From Candidatus Neomicrothrix sp. UBA814 (GTDB lineage Bacteria; Actinomycetota; Acidimicrobiia; Acidimicrobiales; Poriferisodalaceae), in the NCBI GenBank assembly GCA_002296525.1, contig DBIA01000017.1, positions 186,001 to 250,000 of the forward strand: a DNA stretch of 64,000 nucleotides, in the 5' to 3' direction. Below the pieces are notes generated by a model. That model ran no database searches. It was not told the DNA's origin and saw only the letters and a list, made by a program, of their open reading frames with translations. Below are positions 27,264 to 35,942 of this stretch, piece by piece. Made by a program: the position numbers and the translations under genes. Positions within the stretch are counted from its first letter, which is position 1; every line of letters begins with the position of its first letter.

Positions 27264-27350
27264 TTAACCCCTACCGCAGTTGGGCCGTTTCCCGTGATTT
27301 GCTTTGCTGCGGCGAGCGCGCAGTTTTCTCTTCTTGGTGCGCTTCGACAT
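27264..27350 (-). CDS. Ribosomal protein bL37-like, 28 residues
   Basis: A very short frame, ATG at 27350 to TAA at 27264. The protein starts MSKRTKKRKLRARR, has 15 Lys or Arg residues in 28, and ends in SKANHGKRPNCGRG. The ANHGKRPN tail is the hallmark I know from actinobacterial bL37, a roughly 24-residue protein of the large ribosomal subunit. AGG lies 5 nt before the start. It lies between the SGNH gene, which is convergent, and the CaiB gene on its own strand. The Cys near the end is unusual. It is shorter than most gene finders accept. Confidence 0.75.
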   Translation of the reverse strand: MSKRTKKRKLRARRSKANHGKRPNCGRG

Positions 27351-27417
27351 GCCTGCAAGGCTACAGGGGTGTCAGCTGATTCGCTAAAGAGATCAAAATC
27401 AGCAGGCCGATAAAGGA

Positions 27418-28557
27418 CTAATGGACCGCTCCGACCTCTTTCAGTTTTTCTACGTCCTCGACTGAGAATCCCCAATCAGTCAAAACTTCGGCCGTGTGTT
27501 GACCCGGGGATGGCGGTGGCATCTTTACTTCGCCAGGAGTTCGGCTGAACCTAGGGGCGGGGGCAGGTTGGACCACTCCATCCACCTCAACAAAAGAACC
27601 TCGAGCGGCGTTATGAGGGTGCGACGGCGCTTCCGTCAAGTCGAGAACGGGTGCATAGCACACGTCGCTCCCCAGCATTATTTCGTCCCACTCGTCGCGA
27701 GTTTTTGACTTGATGACTTCTGCCATTCGGTCCTTCTTCTCAGACCAACTACTTTGATCATTGCGCTCTTCCGTCGAAGCCCCCTGTAGGCCGGTGAGTT
27801 CGAGTAACTCGTCGTGAAACTTTCCCTCGATCGAGCCAATAGAAACGAACTTTCCGTCCGAAGTCTCATAAACCCCGTAGTAATAGGAACCACCATCCAA
27901 AACATTGTCTTCTCGTTGATCTGACCAATGGCCTGAAGCATGCATGCCGTAGATCGAAGCCATTAGAGAAGCTGCTCCCTCGGTCATGGCGGCATCAACT
28001 ACCTGCCCTTCACCGGATGTCTTCGCTTCAAGCAAGGCAGCGCAAATTCCGAAGGCCAAGTAGATTCCTCCACCGCCAAAGTCTCCAACAAGATTCAATG
28101 GAGGGGAAGGCTTGTCGGCCGAACCTATCGCGTGGAGCGCCCCCGTCAGAGCGATGTAGTTGATGTCGTGACCTGCAGCGTGAGCCAGAGGACCCTCTTG
28201 TCCCCACCCAGTCATTCGTCCGTAAACAAGTTTCGGATTTCGGGCAAGGCATTCCTCTGGTCCCAAACCGAGACGCTCTGTTACACCTGGACGAAAACCC
28301 TCAATCAACGCATCGGCTTCTTCAACGAGCTTCAAGACCGTTTCGACACCATCCGAGTTTTTGAGATCAACCGAAACAGATCGGCGGCTTCGATTCAGAA
28401 CACTGAACTGTCTGCCCCTGTCGATGCCAAGGTCAACCTGAGTCATACGATCAACCCGGACTACGTCTGCTCCCAGGTCGGCCAACAACATGGCACAAAA
28501 TGGGCCAGGCCCAATACCGGCTAACTCAACTATCTTGACTCCGCTTAACGGTCCCAC
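27418..28557 (-). CDS. CaiB/BaiF-family CoA-transferase (alpha-methylacyl-CoA racemase-like)
   Basis: A 379-residue class III CoA-transferase-fold protein. It begins [20 protein letters not shown] with [18 protein letters not shown], then [17 protein letters not shown]. The catalytic-type Asp is in [10 protein letters not shown]. The [18 protein letters not shown] segment and the [17 protein letters not shown] block point to the racemase (AMACR) side of the family, which epimerises 2-methylacyl-CoA in fatty acid or sterol breakdown. The start is GTG 28557 with GGAGG about 6 nt before. It is divergent from ychF. Confidence 0.85.
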   Translation of the reverse strand: MGPLSGVKIVELAGIGPGPFCAMLLADLGADVVRVDRMTQVDLGIDRGRQFSVLNRSRRSVSVDLKNSDGVETVLKLVEEADALIEGFRPGVTERLGLGPEECLARNPKLVYGRMTGWGQEGPLAHAAGHDINYIALTGALHAIGSADKPSPPLNLVGDFGGGGIYLAFGICAALLEAKTSGEGQVVDAAMTEGAASLMASIYGMHASGHWSDQREDNVLDGGSYYYGVYETSDGKFVSIGSIEGKFHDELLELTGLQGASTEERNDQSSWSEKKDRMAEVIKSKTRDEWDEIMLGSDVCYAPVLDLTEAPSHPHNAARGSFVEVDGVVQPAPAPRFSRTPGEVKMPPPSPGQHTAEVLTDWGFSVEDVEKLKEVGAVH

Positions 28558-28661
28558 AACATCCTCCCCAAATGACTATCTCTATGATTCTTTCACAGGC
28601 TGCGATCAGCTTCACAGCTGTTGGGTGACTTCACTCAAGTCGACGGTATCCTCGCCTGCCA

Positions 28662-29744
28662 ATGGAACGATTTGGATTTGTTGGATTACCCAATGCAGGA
28701 AAGTCATCTCTTTTTAATGCTTTAGCTGGCGGAGGAGCCCTCGCTGCTCCGTACGCGTTTGCCACCACGGATCCAAACGTCGGAGTTGTCAAAGTCCCCG
28801 ATCACCGCCTCGATGCCTTGGCGGAGATGAGTAAGAGCAAAAAGGTCGTTAACTCCACAACCGAATTTGTCGATATCGGTGGCCTCGTAGAGGGCGCTAG
28901 CCAAGGAGAAGGACTGGGTAATAAGTTTCTCGCCGGCATCCGAGAAGTAGATGCCCTGGTATTGGTTCTTCGAACGTTCAGCGACGCCGATGTGCCGGGA
29001 CCTACTGATCCTCTAGAGCACCTAAGAGTCGTGGAAATCGAGCTGACACTCGCTGACCTCGAAACAGTTGAGTCACGAATCGATCGTCGACAAAAAGCCC
29101 TGCGCGCAGACCCTCGAGACCCCGGGCTGGTAGCCGAAGTAGATGCACTGGAGGCGGCGTTGGAATCACTTTCTGATGGCACCCCGCTTTACCGAGCGGC
29201 TCTTTCGAAGGATCGACGGCTAGCTCTTCGCGAACATTTTCTTCTCACTAACAAGCCCGTTATGGCGGTTCTCAACATAGGAGAAGATCAATTGGGGGAA
29301 GGGTCTGAGCTCGCAGAAGAACTTGGGGAGGCCCTTCCAGAGTCCCAAGTTCTGCCACTCTCGGTCCAACTTGAGGCGGAAGCAGCGATGCTCCCAGATA
29401 GCGAACGAGCCGAGCTTTTAGAAGGCCTTGGTTTAGGAGAAGGTGCCCTCCCTGTGTTTGTGCGCGCCGCACACAGCATGCTTGGACTTCGCACTTTCCT
29501 AACCACCGGCGAAAAAGAATCACGGGCGTGGACCTTTAAACATGGTTGGAAGGCACCCCAGTGCGCAGGACGAATTCACACAGACTTCGAGAGAGGGTTT
29601 ATTCGAGCCGAAGTGATCGCCCACGAGGACTTGCTCGACGTGGGCTCATGGGCGGCGGCCAGAGAAGCAGGTCAACTACGTCTCGAAGGTAAGGACTATG
29701 AGATGAGAGATGGAGACGTTGTCGAATTCCGCTTCAATGTGTGA
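28662..29744 (+). CDS. ychF: Redox-regulated ATPase YchF (OLA1 family)
   Basis: A 360-residue Obg-related P-loop protein. G1 is GLPNAGKSSLFNAL, G3 is VDIGGLVEGASQGEGLGNKF, and the G4 position has NIGE in place of NKxD. That NxxE form is the YchF mark and explains its preference for ATP. A coiled-coil insert lies around residues 125-180, and the C-terminal TGS domain ends REAGQLRLEGKDYEMRDGD. It binds ribosomes and is linked to stress responses. Length is normal. The ATG at 28662 is used. Confidence 0.95.
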   Translation: MERFGFVGLPNAGKSSLFNALAGGGALAAPYAFATTDPNVGVVKVPDHRLDALAEMSKSKKVVNSTTEFVDIGGLVEGASQGEGLGNKFLAGIREVDALVLVLRTFSDADVPGPTDPLEHLRVVEIELTLADLETVESRIDRRQKALRADPRDPGLVAEVDALEAALESLSDGTPLYRAALSKDRRLALREHFLLTNKPVMAVLNIGEDQLGEGSELAEELGEALPESQVLPLSVQLEAEAAMLPDSERAELLEGLGLGEGALPVFVRAAHSMLGLRTFLTTGEKESRAWTFKHGWKAPQCAGRIHTDFERGFIRAEVIAHEDLLDVGSWAAAREAGQLRLEGKDYEMRDGDVVEFRFNV

Positions 29745-29843
29745 TGAGTTGTCCCTTATCAATAGCAATTGAAACAATGGCTGAGCGTTGCAAATCACAT
29801 CTCTGACCCCTGCCCAATAGCAAAATGGTTTGAGGCTAGACCA

Positions 29844-30695
29844 ATGAACGAACCAGTAGAACCGCAGCACCAAGGAACTCTCTACTTAGTCGCCACTCCG
29901 ATAGGTAATCTCGGCGACATCACACAACGAGCGTGCGAAATTCTCGAAGAAGTGGAAGTTGTAGCTTGCGAGGACACCCGCGAAACCGGAAAGCTTCTGA
30001 AACTTTTGGGGCTCCGAGCAAACCGACTCCTTGTCGCTAATGAACACACCGAAGTCTCAATCGGCCCAGCGATAGTTGAACTACTCGACCAAGGCAACGA
30101 CGTAGCTCTCGTGAGCGATGCAGGAAGCCCGGCTATCTCTGACCCCGGCCAACGTCTCGTTAAACATGTGACCGACAACGGACATCGCGTATCAATAGCT
30201 CCGGGCGCCAGCGCCGCGATAGCCGCCATAACCCTGTCTGGCTTGCCGACCAAGCGCTGGGCTATGGAAGGTTTTCTGGAACGTAAAGGACAGCAGCGAA
30301 CCCTCCAACTGGAATCAATCGGTTCCGCAGACCGAACCAGCGTGTTGTTTGAGTCACCCAAACGACTACACAAAACGCTTGCTGACCTTATTGAGGCATG
30401 TGGCCCTAATCGTCCCGCAGCTGTCTTGAGGGAACTAACGAAAATGCATGAAGAGTGTGTCCGCGGAACGTTGGAACAGTTGACCCAAAAATTCCCAACA
30501 GAAGCGAAAGGTGAAATCGCCATAGTCGTCGGAGCCGCTGAGCCACGAGAAGTAAACGATCAGACAATCGTCGACGCTCTGCAACAGGAGCAAGCAAAGG
30601 GAACCAAGCTGAGTAGCGCTGTAAGCCAAGTATCAACGGCGCTCGGAGTTCAACGAAACAGAGTTTATGCGCTCGCCCATTCAAGAGAGGAATAA
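29844..30695 (+). CDS. rsmI: 16S rRNA 2'-O-methyltransferase RsmI (C1402)
   Basis: A 283-residue tetrapyrrole-methylase-fold enzyme that methylates the ribose of C1402 in 16S rRNA. Motifs are LYLVATPIGNLGDIT, CEDTRETGKLLKLL, LVSDAGSPAISDPGQRLV and GFLERKGQQR. The frame is open 25 codons further upstream, but the ATG at 29844 has GAGG in position and matches the family start. It is followed by metG. The order rsmI-metG-tatD-rpf-rsmA-ispE is shared with many actinobacteria. Confidence 0.93.
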   Translation: MNEPVEPQHQGTLYLVATPIGNLGDITQRACEILEEVEVVACEDTRETGKLLKLLGLRANRLLVANEHTEVSIGPAIVELLDQGNDVALVSDAGSPAISDPGQRLVKHVTDNGHRVSIAPGASAAIAAITLSGLPTKRWAMEGFLERKGQQRTLQLESIGSADRTSVLFESPKRLHKTLADLIEACGPNRPAAVLRELTKMHEECVRGTLEQLTQKFPTEAKGEIAIVVGAAEPREVNDQTIVDALQQEQAKGTKLSSAVSQVSTALGVQRNRVYALAHSREE

Positions 30696-30743
30696 CGACT
30701 CAACTGGGAAAGCTCGCCGGTTGCGCGAACCTGGGTCGGTACC

Positions 30744-32252
30744 ATGTCAACCGTGACCACGCCTTACTACGTCACCACTCCGATCTATTACGTGAACGAC
30801 GCGCCCCACATCGGCCATGCCTACACGACCATCACTGCAGATGCCGTCGCAAGGTGGAACCGGCTCCTTGGTCGCGACGTGCATTTTCTGACAGGCACTG
30901 ATGAGCACGGGCTAAAGGTGCAACGAGCTGCAGAAGAAAACAACTGTTCACCAATCGAATGGGCAGATCAAACAGTTGTTAGGTTTCAAGATGCTTGGCG
31001 CCAGCTGGGGATATCTAACGACGATTTCATCCGAACCAGCGAACAACGCCACTACTCGGCAGTAGAAAAACTCCTACAAGCTTGTTATGACAACGGAGAT
31101 GTAGATCTTCAAACATATGAAGGCTTGTACTGCGTCAGTTGCGAAGCTTATTTCGGTGAAGGCGACCTCAATAACGGGAACTGCCCAATACATGGTCGAC
31201 CCGTCGAACATGTCACTGAAGAGAACTACTTTTTTAAGCTAAGCCGATATGAGCAAGCGCTTAAAGATTGGTATGAAACACATCCCGATTTTGTCGTCCC
31301 CGTAACCAAAAGAAATGAAGCTCTCGGCTTCATCAACCAAGGTCTTCAAGACTTTTCGATTAGCAGGACCTCCATAGATTGGGGCATACCGCTCCCTTGG
31401 GATCCTTCACATGTCACCTACGTGTGGTTTGACGCGTTGACAAACTACATCACTGCTGCCGGATACGTTGATGACCCCCAAGGATTCGAAAAGCGATGGC
31501 CTGGAGTTCACCTCATCGGGAAAGACATTCTCAGATTCCACTGTGTCTATTGGCCCGCGATGTTGATGAGCGCCGGCCTAGCCCCTCCTGAACGCGTGCA
31601 TGTGCACGGGTTTCTGCTGGTGGGTGGAGAGAAGATGTCAAAAACCCGACTGAATCAGATAGCTCCTTCAGATCTAGTCGATGAGTTCGGCGTTGACGGA
31701 GTCCGGCATCACTTCCTGCACGACCAAGCTTTTGGGCCGGATGGGGACTTCAGTCATGAAGGGATGACAGCTCGATACAACGCTGACCTTGCCAACAACT
31801 TGGGCAACTTACTAAGCCGAGTAACAACCGTTGTCACATCAAAATGTGATGGGATTGGTCCTGCCCCCGAACAAGAAAGTCCACTGAGGAGAATCGTGGA
31901 GGAGGAATACGGGCATATCGCAGATGCCTGGGAACGAATCGCTCCATCCGATGCACTCGACGCGACATGGCGAATCATCCGAGAAACAAATGCTTACCTT
32001 GAGCAAGCAGAGCCTTGGAAATCAGATCCCGGGCCGGAAGTGGATGCTGTCTTAGGTAATGCCCTAGAAGTTTTGAGAATCATCTCTATACTCGCGTCTC
32101 CAGCGGTACCCGACGCATGTGAAGAAATTCGACGTCGAATTGGAATCACAGATGACGCAGAACAACAACTTCCCGAAAGCATTCAGTGGGGGCAGTACCC
32201 CGCCGGACTTGCGGTCCTTAAAGGCGACCCACTTTTCCCTCGTCTCAAGTGA
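30744..32252 (+). CDS. metG: Methionine-tRNA ligase
   Basis: A 502-residue class I synthetase. The ATP motif HIGHAYTT is near residue 21. The zinc knuckle region has CVSCEAYFGEGD and CPIHG around residues 130-150. The second signature is KMSKT, a tolerated variant of KMSKS, at about residues 297-301. WFDALTNYITAAGY is the methionine-site segment. It lacks the C-terminal dimerisation domain, as in other short MetG forms. It starts at ATG 30744 and its stop overlaps tatD by 4 nt. Confidence 0.96.
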   Translation: MSTVTTPYYVTTPIYYVNDAPHIGHAYTTITADAVARWNRLLGRDVHFLTGTDEHGLKVQRAAEENNCSPIEWADQTVVRFQDAWRQLGISNDDFIRTSEQRHYSAVEKLLQACYDNGDVDLQTYEGLYCVSCEAYFGEGDLNNGNCPIHGRPVEHVTEENYFFKLSRYEQALKDWYETHPDFVVPVTKRNEALGFINQGLQDFSISRTSIDWGIPLPWDPSHVTYVWFDALTNYITAAGYVDDPQGFEKRWPGVHLIGKDILRFHCVYWPAMLMSAGLAPPERVHVHGFLLVGGEKMSKTRLNQIAPSDLVDEFGVDGVRHHFLHDQAFGPDGDFSHEGMTARYNADLANNLGNLLSRVTTVVTSKCDGIGPAPEQESPLRRIVEEEYGHIADAWERIAPSDALDATWRIIRETNAYLEQAEPWKSDPGPEVDAVLGNALEVLRIISILASPAVPDACEEIRRRIGITDDAEQQLPESIQWGQYPAGLAVLKGDPLFPRLK

Positions 32253-33007
32253 TCACAATGAACTGGACCGATAACCATTGCCATCTACCTGACGACTTGA
32301 ACGAAGCATCGCAAGTAGTAGAAGACGCCAAGGAACTGGGTGTGCACCGCCTCATCGACGTGGGCACATCAGTAATACGGAGTGCTCAGTGCATCTCCCG
32401 AGCCGAGCAACTCGACGGAGTATGGGCTACAGCGGGGGTTCATCCCCATGACGCAAAAGACGGCATTGAGGGTCTGAAGGAGCTACTACCTCACCCAAAG
32501 ACAGTCGCAGTTGGCGAGTGCGGACTTGATTACTACTACGACAATTCGCCTCGCGACACACAAAGAGTCGTTTTTGCTCAACAAATTCACTTAGCTCATC
32601 AATTCGAACTTCCGCTCGTTATCCATACAAGAGACGCATGGTCAGACACCTTTGACCTGTTGGACAAAGAAGGAATACCTCCGAAGACTGTTTTCCACTG
32701 CTTCACAGGAGGCCCGGACGAAGCAACCGCCGCACTAGAGCGTGGTGCGTACCTCTCATTCAGTGGGATAGTTACCTTTCCGAGCGCGCCAGAATTGCGC
32801 GCTGCGGCAGCTCTCACTCCATCCAATCGCTACATGGTTGAAACCGATGCCCCGTACCTCGCACCGGTTCCCAAAAGAGGAAAACAAAATCGCCCTGGTT
32901 GGGTGACGCTGGTTGGAGAAGGCGTGGCAGAGGCCCGAGAGATGGAACTTGAAGACGTAGCAGCGGAGACTTGGAACAACGCCGAAAACTTTTACGGCCT
33001 TACCTAG
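32249..33007 (+). CDS. tatD: TatD-family metal-dependent hydrolase
   Basis: A 252-residue amidohydrolase-fold protein. The metal ligands appear in DNHCHLPDD, VGECGLDYYYD, VIHTRDAW, FHCFTGG and ETDAPYLAPV. TatD proteins are 3'-5' DNA/RNA exonucleases. Start is GTG 32249, overlapping the metG stop, or the ATG at 32258. The position between metG and the Rpf gene is the actinobacterial order. Confidence 0.92.
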   Translation: MITMNWTDNHCHLPDDLNEASQVVEDAKELGVHRLIDVGTSVIRSAQCISRAEQLDGVWATAGVHPHDAKDGIEGLKELLPHPKTVAVGECGLDYYYDNSPRDTQRVVFAQQIHLAHQFELPLVIHTRDAWSDTFDLLDKEGIPPKTVFHCFTGGPDEATAALERGAYLSFSGIVTFPSAPELRAAAALTPSNRYMVETDAPYLAPVPKRGKQNRPGWVTLVGEGVAEAREMELEDVAAETWNNAENFYGLT

Positions 33008-33071
33008 GAGCCAGATCACAGCCCTCCATCAGTAGGCTCCTTCAAGCGACACAAGGCAATGGCGGTTAGCA

Positions 33072-33956
33072 GTGCACTCTTTGAATCAAAAGAGTTGGCA
33101 AGGAAATACCATCTTGGCGCTTTTAACGCTCGCCGTTGCCGTTGTTGCAGCAATGGCAGTTAGCGACGCCAGGCAAACAGCCAATAACGCCATGCCTCCA
33201 CCAGCCAATAGAACAATTTCAGGCCTTGAAGTACCGGATCTGTCCGTTTCAGGTTTTCGAGTCGGATCCCTCGCTGTCTTCCTAGTAAATGACCTGTTTT
33301 CTAGCACCAGAACTCTCCGAGATTATTCCGGCGCGCCGACCACAACTCAAACGTCTCCTGCCGGTCAACTTGCTAACGCCACAACCACAACAGTCAGGGC
33401 AAATGCTGATACCTCACCGTCTCCGCTCACAATTCCACCGACGACCTCGCCTGACCGACCAACATTGACTATCGCCGCCAGTTCGACCAGTAGCACCCAG
33501 CCAGACAGCAGTAGTTCGACTTCGGTTGTGGCAAATACGCCGACAACTGAGTCAATTGCGACTACCACCACAACCAAGCGAGTGCCCTCAACCGCCATCG
33601 CCGGCCCGCCTCCGGCAAGTGATGAACCTTCTGAAGAATCGCTGGAACCAGAGGACAGCCTCACGATCTTCGGTCAGCCCTACCTCGTTACCTGGCCCAC
33701 ACTTGAAATGTGGGAACGAATGGCTTGGTGTGAATCACGAAATACCTGGGATGTTGACACCGGTAACGGCTACTACGGAGGCCTCCAATTCGCGTTGGGG
33801 TCCTGGCAATGGATGGGCGGTGAAGGAAACCCCGCTGATGCAACGAAGGCAGAGCAGATCTATCGGGCAAATTTGCTATGGCAAGCACAAGGATGGAATG
33901 GATGGCCGGGGTGCAAAGCGTATTTCGGTTGGTCTAGATGGCAGATATCGCAATGA
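33072..33956 (+). CDS. Resuscitation-promoting-factor-type transglycosylase
   Basis: A 294-residue secreted or anchored protein. After a short basic N-terminus there is a hydrophobic segment (TILALLTLAVAVVAAMAV), then a long Thr/Ser/Pro-rich linker (about residues 80-185), and the Rpf domain in the last 85 residues. The catalytic Glu is in MAWCESRNTWDVDTGNGYYGG, followed by LQFALGSWQWMGG. The two cysteines (WCES and PGCKAYFGW) would form the domain disulfide. Rpf lysozyme-like enzymes cut peptidoglycan during regrowth. Unlike RpfB it lacks DUF348 and G5 domains. The gene sits in the tatD-rpf-rsmA slot. Start is GTG 33072. Confidence 0.88.
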   Translation: MHSLNQKSWQGNTILALLTLAVAVVAAMAVSDARQTANNAMPPPANRTISGLEVPDLSVSGFRVGSLAVFLVNDLFSSTRTLRDYSGAPTTTQTSPAGQLANATTTTVRANADTSPSPLTIPPTTSPDRPTLTIAASSTSSTQPDSSSSTSVVANTPTTESIATTTTTKRVPSTAIAGPPPASDEPSEESLEPEDSLTIFGQPYLVTWPTLEMWERMAWCESRNTWDVDTGNGYYGGLQFALGSWQWMGGEGNPADATKAEQIYRANLLWQAQGWNGWPGCKAYFGWSRWQISQ

Positions 33957-34771
33957 CCCTCTCAATTAACGAAATCCAACGCCTACTCGAAGGTGCTTCG
34001 ATAGCTCCAAAGAAAAGCCTTGGACAAAACTTTGTGATCGACCCGAACACTGTTCGCAAGATTGCCCGACTAGCAGGAGTAGGAGAGGGCAGTCGTGTTT
34101 TGGAGATAGGAGCCGGGTTAGGGTCTCTAACGCTTGCTCTGGCTGAAACTGGGGCACGGGTCACAGCAATAGAGACAGATAGAGCACTCATTCCGCTCCT
34201 TCAAGACACAGTCGGAGCGAACGCAACGATCATTGAAGCTGACGTCCGCGAGCTTGCGTGGAGCGATGTCGTGTCCACGCCAGGTTGGAACCTCGTTGCG
34301 AACCTCCCCTACAACATCGCCACATCACTGGTCTTAACAGTCTTAGATGAAGTGCCCAACATCGACCGCTTATTGGTGATGGTGCAACAAGAAGCGGGAG
34401 AACGAATAGCGGCTTCAGTAGGAGACCCGGCCTACGGGGCAGTGTCAGTTCGCGTCGCTCTGCGGGGCAAGGCGAAAATTGTTGGTCATGTCGCGCCTTC
34501 AGTCTTTTTCCCGAAGCCAAGAGTTAACTCGGTACTCGTTGCGATACAGCGTTCCCCCAATAAGGTCGATGCAAATATCGAAATTGAGCTCATCGAACTT
34601 CTTCGCATCGCCTTCACCCACAGGCGAAAGATGCTTCGTAAAAGCCTCAAAGGTCGAGTCGATCAGGGCACTTTGGAAAGAGCAAAGATTTCGCCAACCT
34701 CGCGACCTGAAGAACTTGACTTACACCAATGGATCGCACTCGCTCAGCTATCTTCGATGGTCAAACCATGA
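33953..34771 (+). CDS. rsmA: 16S rRNA dimethyladenosine transferase RsmA (KsgA)
   Basis: A 272-residue SAM-dependent enzyme that dimethylates A1518 and A1519 of 16S rRNA. Motifs are KKSLGQNFVIDPN, VLEIGAGLGSLT, and the catalytic NLPYNIATSL. The ATG at 33953 overlaps the Rpf-gene stop (ATGA); an ATG at 33938 would add five residues. The end overlaps ispE by 4 nt, so the two are translationally coupled. Confidence 0.95.
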   Translation: MTLSINEIQRLLEGASIAPKKSLGQNFVIDPNTVRKIARLAGVGEGSRVLEIGAGLGSLTLALAETGARVTAIETDRALIPLLQDTVGANATIIEADVRELAWSDVVSTPGWNLVANLPYNIATSLVLTVLDEVPNIDRLLVMVQQEAGERIAASVGDPAYGAVSVRVALRGKAKIVGHVAPSVFFPKPRVNSVLVAIQRSPNKVDANIEIELIELLRIAFTHRRKMLRKSLKGRVDQGTLERAKISPTSRPEELDLHQWIALAQLSSMVKP

Positions 34772-35505
34772 ACGCCGTCCAAATCCTATGTCCTGCCAAG
34801 TTGACTCTCTCACTGAAGGTGAAGGGGCGACGTCGAGATGGTTATCACCTGATTGACGCCGAAATGGTTTCGGTGGACCTCTGCGATGAACTCATTATCG
34901 CTAAAGGTTCTGGACTCACTGTTCGATCGACAGATTCGGGCTTTAAAGTGCCCCTCGGCGATAACAACCTCATCAACCAGGCACTGAAGCTTGTCAATAG
35001 AACTGCTGATGTGACACTCATCAAAAAAATCCCTGCTGGGGCAGGATTAGGCGGGGGATCAACAAACGCGGCGGGAATTCTTCGCTGGGCCGGATTTGAA
35101 GATCCGATCGCTGCTGCGAATCTTGGAGCCGACGTAGCGTTTTGTCTTAACGGCGGTCGAGCGCGCGTGACTGGAATCGGAGAAACACTTGAGCATCTCC
35201 CGTACCACCACCAAGAAATAACCCTCCTAACGCCCCCGCTTGGAGTTTCTACGGTTGATGTCTACCGGGCCTGGGATGCACTAGATGGCCCCGTTGGTGA
35301 AAATGGCAACGACCTCGAAGCGGCAGCCCTGAGTGTCGAGCCAGAACTAGCTGAATGGCGTGATGCACTTAGCGGTGCGACTGGGCAAAAAGCTCGCCTT
35401 GCTGGAAGCGGAGGAACGTGGTTCGTTGAAGGTCACCACGACCCATTCATTTACCGCGGAGTTGCGTCTGTAAACGTCACAACACTCCCCGCACAACACC
35501 CCTAG
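34768..35505 (+). CDS. ispE: 4-diphosphocytidyl-2-C-methyl-D-erythritol kinase
   Basis: A 245-residue GHMP kinase that phosphorylates CDP-ME in the MEP pathway. The N-terminal CPAKLTLSLKVKGRRRDGYH motif, the ATP loop IPAGAGLGGGSTNAAG and the C-terminal ARLAGSGGTWFVEG are all present. It is 40-50 residues shorter than most IspE proteins, mainly in the middle and at the end, but keeps every motif. The ATG at 34768 overlaps the rsmA stop. Confidence 0.92.
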   Translation: MNAVQILCPAKLTLSLKVKGRRRDGYHLIDAEMVSVDLCDELIIAKGSGLTVRSTDSGFKVPLGDNNLINQALKLVNRTADVTLIKKIPAGAGLGGGSTNAAGILRWAGFEDPIAAANLGADVAFCLNGGRARVTGIGETLEHLPYHHQEITLLTPPLGVSTVDVYRAWDALDGPVGENGNDLEAAALSVEPELAEWRDALSGATGQKARLAGSGGTWFVEGHHDPFIYRGVASVNVTTLPAQHP

Positions 35506-35546
35506 GCAAAACAGGGTCCGAAGACTGTTATGAGTGAACCTAACGG

Positions 35547-35642
35547 CTACTTGTTGCGGCGTTGATAACGCGTCCGTCGAAGCATCTTCTTGTGCTTCTT
35601 TTTGCGCATACGCTTACGACGCTTTTTGACAAGTGATCCCAT
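35547..35642 (-). CDS. Ribosomal protein bS22-like (AURKAIP1/COX24 domain), 31 residues
   Basis: A 31-residue frame, ATG at 35642 to TAG at 35547. The protein begins MGSLVKKRRKRMRKKKHK and ends KMLRRTRYQRRNK. This is the AURKAIP1/COX24 motif of actinobacterial bS22, a small-subunit protein at the decoding-centre side of the ribosome. More than half of its residues are Lys or Arg. It is the only minus-strand gene in a plus-strand block and sits between ispE and tRNA-Gln. Confidence 0.88.
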   Translation of the reverse strand: MGSLVKKRRKRMRKKKHKKMLRRTRYQRRNK

Positions 35643-35779
35643 GAGAATGTGCAGGGTAGCCGAACCATCGGCCAGAGCCAACGTAGGAATTGATGACAAT
35701 GTTCAGGAAAGGGGCCGATTTCCTCTAGCACGCATCGTTAGGCTAGAAATATCGACCGAGCACCGAGGTGCTCCGATGG

Positions 35780-35851
35780 TCGGGGATCGTTCAACTGGCA
35801 GGACATCGGGTTTTGGTCCCGACAATGGAGGTTCGAGCCCTCCTCCCCGAA
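35780..35851 (+). tRNA. tRNA-Gln (anticodon TTG)
   Basis: Complete 72-nt cloverleaf. The acceptor stem is TCGGGGA/TCCCCGA, the D stem GTTC/GGAC, the anticodon stem TCGGG/CCCGA with loop TTTTGGT (anticodon TTG), and the T arm GGAGG-TTCGAGC-CCTCC. The 3' CCA is not encoded. It lies 90 nt before the GlmU-like gene. Confidence 0.95.
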
Positions 35852-35942
35852 CAGACCAGCTGCGACTAGATTTTCGTTAGGCGGACCTTTGCCGCAAAGA
35901 ACGGAACCTTTCGACGTGAACCGACATTCTCATGGTCGTCGT

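Noticed and set aside
27260..27475. A 71-residue minus-strand frame overlapping the end of the CaiB gene
   Set aside because: It begins inside the CaiB coding region and has no family resemblance. The 28-codon bL37-like frame in the same region, in another frame, explains the conserved-looking basic sequence better.
29882..30523. 213-residue minus-strand frame inside rsmI
   Set aside because: It lies wholly opposite rsmI, whose motifs are intact, and shows no domain.
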